Assembly: GCF_021917145.1 (NCBI RefSeq)
Contig: NW_025813765.1
Span: 148,238-212,237, forward strand
Direction of reading: 5' to 3'
Origin: Hypomesus transpacificus
Lineage: Eukaryota; Chordata; Actinopteri; Osmeriformes; Osmeridae
DNA: 64,000 nt
Shown here: piece after piece, positions 56,237 through 64,000 of the stretch
Position numbering within the stretch: position 1 is the stretch's first letter
Layout of the letters: each line of letters begins with the position of its first letter
Translations under genes and position numbers: made by a program
Notes under the pieces: model-generated
The model's database searches: none
Told to the model about the DNA's origin: nothing
Seen by the model: only the letters and a program-made list of their open reading frames with translations

Positions 56237-56310
56237 TGGCCCGTATGGGGATCGAACCCACGACCTTGGCGTTATTAGCACCACGCTCTGACCAACTGAG
56301 CTAACGGGCC
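56237..56310 (-). tRNA. tRNA-Ile (AAU)
   Basis: As 8535-8608; 5' flank CGGCCC. Confidence 0.96.
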
Positions 56311-56518
56311 AGAGACACACTCGCCAGCCGCGGACACTGTCTCCAGCCGCGGAAATGCAATGTCCTAGGCGCCACCTCGTGTCGGCGTGAAACGACCGGT
56401 CGTATTCGGCCCACGCTGTAAGTCGTTTTTCCTCACTCTAAATTCAAGGGGATGTCAAGAAAGCGATTAAACGGGAGCTACGAGTCTTGCAAGACTCCAA
56501 CGTCCACTGCTGAGCAAG

Positions 56519-56591
56519 GGGGAATTAGCTCAAATGGTAGAGCGCTCGCTTAGCATGCGAGAAGTAGCGGGATCGATGCCCGCATTCTCCA
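56519..56591 (+). tRNA. tRNA-Ala (AGC)
   Basis: As 8817-8889; next Ala 695 bp on. Confidence 0.96.
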
Positions 56592-56931
56592 ATGCTTTTC
56601 GGCTCGTTTGTTGTTCAGTGGCTCGGCTAGTTCAATAAGACAAGTTTATCCGGTTTGTCCGGTGTCGCAATCCTCTCTGACCAGTCAGTGGTCTGCAGTG
56701 TTATGGCGTGACCTTTTTGAAAATGACGCGTTGACCACTTCCTTGAGTAGACGGTATTTTGCAAACACCACGGGTTTACCCAAACCGAGGATCAAACCAG
56801 AGACCTTGACACCCTCGGCCTAACTCTCTCTCCCAACTGAGCTATAGGCGTTCCAAACCCAGTCAGTAGCATTCCAAAGCCTTGCCACAAACGAAATAAA
56901 GCAATGGAAAAGATCCCCAAAAAGGGGTGGT

Positions 56932-57005
56932 TGGCCCGTATGGGGATCGAACCCACGACCTTGGCGTTATTAGCACCACGCTCTGACCAACTGAGCTAAC
57001 GGGCC
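56932..57005 (-). tRNA. tRNA-Ile (AAU)
   Basis: As 8535-8608; 5' flank AAGGCCC with ATGGCC. Confidence 0.96.
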
Positions 57006-57213
57006 AGAGACACACTCGCCAGCCGCGGACACTGTCTCCAGCCGCGGAAATGCAATGGCCTAGGCGCCACCTCGTGTCGGCGTGAAACGACCGGTCGTAT
57101 AAGGCCCACGCTGTAAGTCGTTTTTCCTCACTCTAAATTCAAGGGGATGTCAAGAAAGCGATTAAACGGGAGCTACGAGTCTTGCAAGACTCCAACGTCC
57201 ACTGCTGAGCAAG

Positions 57214-57286
57214 GGGGAATTAGCTCAAATGGTAGAGCGCTCGCTTAGCATGCGAGAAGTAGCGGGATCGATGCCCGCATTCTCCA
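57214..57286 (+). tRNA. tRNA-Ala (AGC)
   Basis: As 8817-8889; begins a 672-bp unit. Confidence 0.96.
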
Positions 57287-57603
57287 ATGCTTTTCGGCTC
57301 GTTTGTTGTTCAGTGGCTCGGCTAGTTCAATAAGACAAGTTTATCCGGTTTGTCCGGTGTCGCAATCCTCTCTGACCAGTCAGTGGTCTGCAGTGTTATG
57401 GCGTGACCACTCCCTTGAGTAGACGGTATTTTGCAAACACCACGGGTTTACCCAAACCGAGGATCAAACCAGAGACCTTGACACCCTCGGCCTAACTCTC
57501 TCTCCCAACTGAGCTATAGGCGTTCCAAACCCAGTCAGTAGCATTCCAAAGCCTTGCCACAAACGAAATAAAGCAATGGAAAAGATCCCCAAAAAGGGGT
57601 GGT

Positions 57604-57677
57604 TGGCCCGTATGGGGATCGAACCCACGACCTTGGCGTTATTAGCACCACGCTCTGACCAACTGAGCTAACGGGCC
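57604..57677 (-). tRNA. tRNA-Ile (AAU)
   Basis: As 8535-8608; 672-bp unit but with GGTTGG and CGGCCC flanks. Confidence 0.96.
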
Positions 57678-57885
57678 AGAGACACACTCGCCAGCCGCGG
57701 ACACTGTCTCCAGCCGCGGAAATGCAATGGCCTAGGCGCCACCTCGTGTCGGCGTGAAACGACCGGTCGTATTCGGCCCACGCTGTAAGTCGTTTTTCCT
57801 CACTCTAAATTCAAGGGGATGTCAAGAAAGCGATTAAACGGGAGCTACGAGTCTTGCAAGACTCCAACGTCCACTGCTGAGCAAG

Positions 57886-57958
57886 GGGGAATTAGCTCAA
57901 ATGGTAGAGCGCTCGCTTAGCATGCGAGAAGTAGCGGGATCGATGCCCGCATTCTCCA
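57886..57958 (+). tRNA. tRNA-Ala (AGC)
   Basis: As 8817-8889; 695-bp unit that carries the CACTCCC marker. Confidence 0.96.
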
Positions 57959-58298
57959 ATGCTTTTCGGCTCGTTTGTTGTTCAGTGGCTCGGCTAGTTC
58001 AATAAGACAAGTTTATCCGGTTTGTCCGGTGTCGCAATCCTCTCTGACCAGTCAGTGGTCTGCAGTGTTATGGCGTGACCTTTTTGAAAATGACGCGTTG
58101 ACCACTCCCTTGAGTAGACGGTATTTTGCAAACACCACGGGTTTACCCAAACCGAGGATCAAACCAGAGACCTTGACACCCTCGGCCTAACTCTCTCTCC
58201 CAACTGAGCTATAGGCGTTCCAAACCCAGTCAGTAGCATTCCAAAGCCTTGCCACAAACGAAATAAAGCAATGGAAAAGATCCCCAAAAAGGGGTGGT

Positions 58299-58372
58299 TG
58301 GCCCGTATGGGGATCGAACCCACGACCTTGGCGTTATTAGCACCACGCTCTGACCAACTGAGCTAACGGGCC
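58299..58372 (-). tRNA. tRNA-Ile (AAU)
   Basis: As 8535-8608; 5' flank CGGCCC with CACTCACC. Confidence 0.96.
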
Positions 58373-58580
58373 AGAGACACACTCACCAGCCGCGGACACT
58401 GTCTCCAGCCGCGGAAATGCAATGTCCTAGGCGCCACCTCGTGTCGGCGTGAAACGACCGGTCGTATTCGGCCCACGCTGTAAGTCGTTTTTCCTCACTC
58501 TAAATTCAAGGGGATGTCAAGAAAGCGATTAAACGGGAGCTACGAGTCTTGCAAGACTCCAACGTCCACTGCTGAGCAAG

Positions 58581-58653
58581 GGGGAATTAGCTCAAATGGT
58601 AGAGCGCTCGCTTAGCATGCGAGAAGTAGCGGGATCGATGCCCGCATTCTCCA
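58581..58653 (+). tRNA. tRNA-Ala (AGC)
   Basis: As 8817-8889; next Ala 695 bp on. Confidence 0.96.
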
Positions 58654-58993
58654 ATGCTTTTCGGCTCGTTTGTTGTTCAGTGGCTCGGCTAGTTCAATAA
58701 GACAAGTTTATCCGGTTTGTCCGGTGTCGCAATCCTCTCTGACCAGTCAGTGGTCTGCAGTGTTATGGCGTGACCTTTTTGAAAATGACGCGTTGACCAC
58801 TTCCTTGAGTAGACGGTATTTTGCAAACACCACGGGTTTACCCAAACCGAGGATCAAACCAGAGACCTTGACACCCTCGGCCTAACTCTCTCTCCCAACT
58901 GAGCTATAGAAGTTCCAAACCCAGTCAGTAGCTTTCCAAAGCCTTGCCACAAACGAAATAAAGCAATGGAAAAGATCCCCAAAAAGGGGTGGT

Positions 58994-59067
58994 TGGCCCG
59001 TATGGGGATCGAACCCACGACCTTGGCGTTATTAGCACCACGCTCTGACCAACTGAGCTAACGGGCC
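58994..59067 (-). tRNA. tRNA-Ile (AAU)
   Basis: As 8535-8608; follows a GAAG-subtype relic. Confidence 0.96.
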
Positions 59068-59275
59068 AGAGACACACTCGCCAGCCGCGGACACTGTCTC
59101 CAGCCGCGGAAATGCAATGTCCTAGGCGCCACCTCGTGTCGGCGTGAAACGACCGGTCGTATTCGGCCCACGCTGTAAGTCGTTTTTCCTCACTCTAAAT
59201 TCAAGGGGATGTCAAGAAAGCGATTAAACGGGAGCTACGAGTCTTGCAAGACTCCAACGTCCACTGCTGAGCAAG

Positions 59276-59348
59276 GGGGAATTAGCTCAAATGGTAGAGC
59301 GCTCGCTTAGCATGCGAGAAGTAGCGGGATCGATGCCCGCATTCTCCA
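59276..59348 (+). tRNA. tRNA-Ala (AGC)
   Basis: As 8817-8889; begins a 672-bp unit. Confidence 0.96.
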
Positions 59349-59665
59349 ATGCTTTTCGGCTCGTTTGTTGTTCAGTGGCTCGGCTAGTTCAATAAGACAA
59401 GTTTATCCGGTTTGTCCGGTGTCGCAATCCTCTCTGACCAGTCAGTGGTCTGCAGTGTTATGGCGTGACCACTCCCTTGAGTAGACGGTATTTTGCAAAC
59501 ACCACGGGTTTACCCAAACCGAGGATCAAACCAGAGACCTTGACACCCTCGGCCTAACTCTCTCTCCCAACTGAGCTATAGGCGTTCCAAACCCAGTCAG
59601 TAGCATTCCAAAGCCTTGCCACAAACGAAATAAAGCAATGGAAAAGATCCCCAAAAAGGGGTGGT

Positions 59666-59739
59666 TGGCCCGTATGGGGATCGAACCCACGACCTTGGCG
59701 TTATTAGCACCACGCTCTGACCAACTGAGCTAACGGGCC
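59666..59739 (-). tRNA. tRNA-Ile (AAU)
   Basis: As 8535-8608; 672-bp unit with AAGGCCC flank. Confidence 0.96.
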
Positions 59740-59947
59740 AGAGACACACTCGCCAGCCGCGGACACTGTCTCCAGCCGCGGAAATGCAATGGCCTAGGCG
59801 CCACCTCGTGTCGGCGTGAAACGACCGGTCGTATAAGGCCCACGCTGTAAGTCGTTTTTCCTCACTCTAAATTCAAGGGGATGTCAAGAAAGCGATTAAA
59901 CGGGAGCTACGAGTCTTGCAAGACTCCAACGTCCACTGCTGAGCAAG

Positions 59948-60020
59948 GGGGAATTAGCTCAAATGGTAGAGCGCTCGCTTAGCATGCGAGAAGTAGCGGG
60001 ATCGATGCCCGCATTCTCCA
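59948..60020 (+). tRNA. tRNA-Ala (AGC)
   Basis: As 8817-8889; next Ala 695 bp on. Confidence 0.96.
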
Positions 60021-60360
60021 ATGCTTTTCGGCTCGTTTGTTGTTCAGTGGCTCGGCTAGTTCAATAAGACAAGTTTATCCGGTTTGTCCGGTGTCGCAAT
60101 CCTCTCTGACCAGTCAGTGGTCTGCAGTGTTATGGCGTGACCTTTTTGAAAATGACGCGTTGACCACTTCCTTGAGTAGACGGTATTTTGCAAACACCAC
60201 GGGTTTACCCAAACCGAGGATCAAACCAGAGACCTTGACACCCTCGGCCTAACTCTCTCTCCCAACTGAGCTATAGAAGTTCCAAACCCAGTCAGTAGCT
60301 TTCCAAAGCCTTGCCACAAACGAAATAAAGCAATGGAAAAGATCCCCAAAAAGGGGTGGT

Positions 60361-60434
60361 TGGCCCGTATGGGGATCGAACCCACGACCTTGGCGTTATT
60401 AGCACCACGCTCTGACCAACTGAGCTAACGGGCC
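60361..60434 (-). tRNA. tRNA-Ile (AAU)
   Basis: As 8535-8608; 5' flank TAACTCC subtype. Confidence 0.96.
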
Positions 60435-60642
60435 AGAGACACACTCACCAGCCGCGGACACTAACTCCAGCCGCGGAAATGCAATGTCCTAGGCGCCACC
60501 TCGTGTCGGCGTGAAACGACCGGTCGTATTCGGCCCACGCTGTAAGTCGTTTTTCCTCACTCTAAATTCAAGGAAATGTCAAGAAAGCGATTAAACGGGA
60601 GCTACGAGTCTTGCAAGACTCCAACGTCCACTGCTGAGCAAG

Positions 60643-60715
60643 GGGGAATTAGCTCAAATGGTAGAGCGCTCGCTTAGCATGCGAGAAGTAGCGGGATCGA
60701 TGCCCGCATTCTCCA
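60643..60715 (+). tRNA. tRNA-Ala (AGC)
   Basis: As 8817-8889; upstream CAAGGAAATG variant. Confidence 0.96.
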
Positions 60716-61055
60716 ATGCTTTTCGGCTCGTTTGTTGTTCAGTGGCTCGGCTAGTTCAATAAGACAAGTTTATCCGGTTTGTCCGGTGTCGCAATCCTCT
60801 CTGACCAGTCAGTGGTCTGCAGTGTTATGGCGTGACCTTTTTGAAAATGACGCGTTGACCACTTCCTTGAGTAGACGGTATTTTGCAAACACCACGGGTT
60901 TACCCAAACCGAGGATCAAACCAGAGACCTTGACACCCTCGGCCTAACTCTCTCTCCCAACTGAGCTATAGGCGTTCCAAACCCAGTCAGTAGCATTCCA
61001 AAGCCTTGCCACAAACGAAATAAAGCAATGGAAAAGATCCCCAAAAAGGGGTGGT

Positions 61056-61129
61056 TGGCCCGTATGGGGATCGAACCCACGACCTTGGCGTTATTAGCAC
61101 CACGCTCTGACCAACTGAGCTAACGGGCC
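61056..61129 (-). tRNA. tRNA-Ile (AAU)
   Basis: As 8535-8608; 5' flank AAGGCCC but with ATGTCC. Confidence 0.96.
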
Positions 61130-61337
61130 AGAGACACACTCGCCAGCCGCGGACACTGTCTCCAGCCGCGGAAATGCAATGTCCTAGGCGCCACCTCGTG
61201 TCGGCGTGAAACGACCGGTCGTATAAGGCCCACGCTGTAAGTCGTTTTTCCTCACTCTAAATTCAAGGGGATGTCAAGAAAGCGATTAAACGGGAGCTAC
61301 GAGTCTTGCAAGACTCCAACGTCCACTGCTGAGCAAG

Positions 61338-61410
61338 GGGGAATTAGCTCAAATGGTAGAGCGCTCGCTTAGCATGCGAGAAGTAGCGGGATCGATGCCC
61401 GCATTCTCCA
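61338..61410 (+). tRNA. tRNA-Ala (AGC)
   Basis: As 8817-8889; begins a 672-bp unit. Confidence 0.96.
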
Positions 61411-61727
61411 ATGCTTTTCGGCTCGTTTGTTGTTCAGTGGCTCGGCTAGTTCAATAAGACAAGTTTATCCGGTTTGTCCGGTGTCGCAATCCTCTCTGAC
61501 CAGTCAGTGGTCTGCAGTGTTATGGCGTGACCACTCCCTTGAGTAGACGGTATTTTGCAAACACCACGGGTTTACCCAAACCGAGGATCAAACCAGAGAC
61601 CTTGACACCCTCGGCCTAACTCTCTCTCCCAACTGAGCTATAGGCGTTCCAAACCCAGTCAGTAGCATTCCAAAGCCTTGCCACAAACGAAATAAAGCAA
61701 TGGAAAAGATCCCCAAAAAGGGGTGGC

Positions 61728-61801
61728 TGGCCCGTATGGGGATCGAACCCACGACCTTGGCGTTATTAGCACCACGCTCTGACCAACTGAGCTAACGGGC
61801 C
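61728..61801 (-). tRNA. tRNA-Ile (AAU)
   Basis: As 8535-8608; 672-bp unit, GGCTGG and CGTCCC flanks. Confidence 0.96.
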
Positions 61802-62009
61802 AGAGACACACTCACCAGCCGCGGACACTGTCTCCAGCCGCGGAAATGCAATGTCCTAGGCGCCACCTCGTGTCGGCGTGAAACGACCGGTCGTATTCGT
61901 CCCACGCTGTAAGTCGTTTTTCCTCACTCTAAATTCAAGGGGATGTCAAGAAAGCGATTAAACGGGAGCTACGAGTCTTGCAAGACTCCAACGTCCACTG
62001 CTGAGCAAG

Positions 62010-62082
62010 GGGGAATTAGCTCAAATGGTAGAGCGCTCGCTTAGCATGCGAGAAGTAGCGGGATCGATGCCCGCATTCTCCA
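62010..62082 (+). tRNA. tRNA-Ala (AGC)
   Basis: As 8817-8889; 693 bp to next Ala (2-bp deletion, CACTTCTGAG, near 62230). Confidence 0.96.
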
Positions 62083-62420
62083 ATGCTTTTCGGCTCGTTT
62101 GTTGTTCAGTGGCTCGGCTAGTTCAATAAGACAAGTTTATCCGGTTTGTCCGGTGTCGCAATCCTCTCTGACCAGTCAGTGGTCTGCAGTGTTATGGCGT
62201 GACCTTTTTGAAAATGACGCGTTGACCACTTCTGAGTAGACGGTATTTTGCAAACACCACGGGTTTACCCAAACCGAGGATCAAACCAGAGACCTTGACA
62301 CCCTCGGCCTAACTCTCTCTCCCAACTGAGCTATAGGCGTTCCAAACCCAGTCAGTAGCATTCCAAAGCCTTGCCACAAACGAAATAAAGCAATGGAAAA
62401 GATCCCCAAAAAGGGGTGGT

Positions 62421-62494
62421 TGGCCCGTATGGGGATCGAACCCACGACCTTGGCGTTATTAGCACCACGCTCTGACCAACTGAGCTAACGGGCC
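62421..62494 (-). tRNA. tRNA-Ile (AAU)
   Basis: As 8535-8608; 5' flank AAGGCCC with ATGGCC. Confidence 0.96.
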
Positions 62495-62702
62495 AGAGAC
62501 ACACTCGCCAGCCGCGGACACTGTCTCCAGCCGCGGAAATGCAATGGCCTAGGCGCCACCTCGTGTCGGCGTGAAACGACCGGTCGTATAAGGCCCACGC
62601 TGTAAGTCGTTTTTCCTCACTCTAAATTCAAGGGGATGTCAAGAAAGCGATTAAACGGGAGCTACGAGTCTTGCAAGACTCCAACGTCCACTGCTGAGCA
62701 AG

Positions 62703-62775
62703 GGGGAATTAGCTCAAATGGTAGAGCGCTCGCTTAGCATGCGAGAAGTAGCGGGATCGATGCCCGCATTCTCCA
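62703..62775 (+). tRNA. tRNA-Ala (AGC)
   Basis: As 8817-8889; begins a 672-bp unit. Confidence 0.96.
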
Positions 62776-63092
62776 ATGCTTTTCGGCTCGTTTGTTGTTC
62801 AGTGGCTCGGCTAGTTCAATAAGACAAGTTTATCCGGTTTGTCCGGTGTCGCAATCCTCTCTGACCAGTCAGTGGTCTGCAGTGTTATGGCGTGACCACT
62901 CCCTTGAGTAGACGGTATTTTGCAAACACCACGGGTTTACCCAAACCGAGGATCAAACCAGAGACCTTGACACCCTCGGCCTAACTCTCTCTCCCAACTG
63001 AGCTATAGGCGTTCCAAACCCAGTCAGTAGCATTCCAAAGCCTTGCCACAAACGAAATAAAGCAATGGAAAAGATCCCCAAAAAGGGGTGGC

Positions 63093-63166
63093 TGGCCCGT
63101 ATGGGGATCGAACCCACGACCTTGGCGTTATTAGCACCACGCTCTGACCAACTGAGCTAACGGGCC
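63093..63166 (-). tRNA. tRNA-Ile (AAU)
   Basis: As 8535-8608; 672-bp unit, GGCTGG and CGTCCC flanks. Confidence 0.96.
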
Positions 63167-63374
63167 AGAGACACACTCACCAGCCGCGGACACTGTCTCC
63201 AGCCGCGGAAATGCAATGTCCTAGGCGCCACCTCGTGTCGGCGTGAAACGACCGGTCGTATTCGTCCCACGCTGTAAGTCGTTTTTCCTCACTCTAAATT
63301 CAAGGGGATGTCAAGAAAGCGATTAAACGGGAGCTACGAGTCTTGCAAGACTCCAACGTCCACTGCTGAGCAAG

Positions 63375-63447
63375 GGGGAATTAGCTCAAATGGTAGAGCG
63401 CTCGCTTAGCATGCGAGAAGTAGCGGGATCGATGCCCGCATTCTCCA
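63375..63447 (+). tRNA. tRNA-Ala (AGC)
   Basis: As 8817-8889; last Ala in the window. Confidence 0.96.
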
Positions 63448-63787
63448 ATGCTTTTCGGCTCGTTTGTTGTTCAGTGGCTCGGCTAGTTCAATAAGACAAG
63501 TTTATCCGGTTTGTCCGGTGTCGCAATCCTCTCTGACCAGTCAGTGGTCTGCAGTGTTATGGCGTGACCTTTTTGAAAATGACGCGTTGACCACTTCCTT
63601 GAGTAGACGGTATTTTGCAAACACCACGGGTTTACCCAAACCGAGGATCAAACCAGAGACCTTGACACCCTCGGCCTAACTCTCTCTCCCAACTGAGCTA
63701 TAGGCGTTCCAAACCCAGTCAGTAGCATTCCAAAGCCTTGCCACAAACGAAATAAAGCAATGGAAAAGATCCCCAAAAAGGGGTGGT

Positions 63788-63861
63788 TGGCCCGTATGGG
63801 GATCGAACCCACGACCTTGGCGTTATTAGCACCACGCTCTGACCAACTGAGCTAACGGGCC
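63788..63861 (-). tRNA. tRNA-Ile (AAU)
   Basis: As 8535-8608; 5' flank TAACTCC combined with CACTCGCC. Confidence 0.96.
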
Positions 63862-64000
63862 AGAGACACACTCGCCAGCCGCGGACACTAACTCCAGCCG
63901 CGGAAATGCAATGTCCTAGGCGCCACCTCGTGTCGGCGTGAAACGACCGGTCGTATTCGGCCCACGCTGTAAGTCGTTTTTCCTCACTCTAAATTCAAGG

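Larger units (their letters stand above)
53770..64000. repeat. tRNA array block: 14 intact Ala genes
   Basis: Ala-to-Ala spacings: 693, 672, 695, 695, 672, 695, 695, 672, 695, 695, 672, 693, 672, then the window edge inside the spacer after the last Ile. 672-bp units recur every second or third unit, giving a 1,367-bp or 2,062-bp higher-order period. Confidence 0.95.

Overview
The window looks like teleost fish DNA, probably cyprinid/zebrafish-like. The reasons are a dense tandem array of eukaryotic tRNA genes with internal Pol III boxes and T-run terminators, a spliced transposase gene with GT-AG introns, and a Tx1/L1-type LINE. The organism is an inference. No ordinary single-copy host gene is visible.

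The backbone is a tandem repeat of about 695 bp, with a 672-bp variant lacking 23 bp. Each unit reads, left to right: tRNA-Ala(AGC) on +, a decayed tRNA-Phe-derived pseudogene on -, and tRNA-Ile(AAU) on -. A 208-bp spacer then separates the Ile gene from the next, divergently transcribed Ala gene. I count 36 intact tRNA-Ala and 40 intact tRNA-Ile genes, 41 copies of the Phe-like relic (one cut by the window edge), four Ala genes split by a transposon and one Ile gene split by a LINE.

Four nearly identical 7.7-kb DNA transposons (430-8127, 13670-21350, 22053-29734, 46087-53769) sit in the same orientation at the same position of tRNA-Ala, just after the start of the D arm. Their DDE transposase, their insertion inside a multicopy small-RNA gene and a 7-bp target duplication (two copies) fit the Dada superfamily described by Kojima and Jurka. 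I reconstructed a 12-coding-exon gene of about 1,457 codons with consistent splice phases. It has a zinc ribbon, a DDE core (D562, D630, E822) with a D-x2-H motif, and a C-terminal Cys/His motif. All four copies look intact.

One LINE (40504-45888, minus strand) ends in a 28-nt poly(A) and carries ORF1 (zinc knuckles) and ORF2 (AP-endonuclease plus reverse transcriptase) joined by a TAATG stop-start overlap. It interrupts a tRNA-Ile gene and lies about 0.2 kb from the fourth Dada copy. Its two flanks carry markers of different repeat subtypes, so the locus was rearranged.

Layout: 1-429 partial unit; 430-8127 Dada 1; 8128-13669 array; 13670-21350 Dada 2; 21351-22052 one unit; 22053-29734 Dada 3; 29735-40503 array; 40504-45888 LINE; 45889-46086 unit remnant; 46087-53769 Dada 4; 53770-64000 array. 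The array supplies redundant, sequence-conserved targets, and both kinds of mobile element exploit it.
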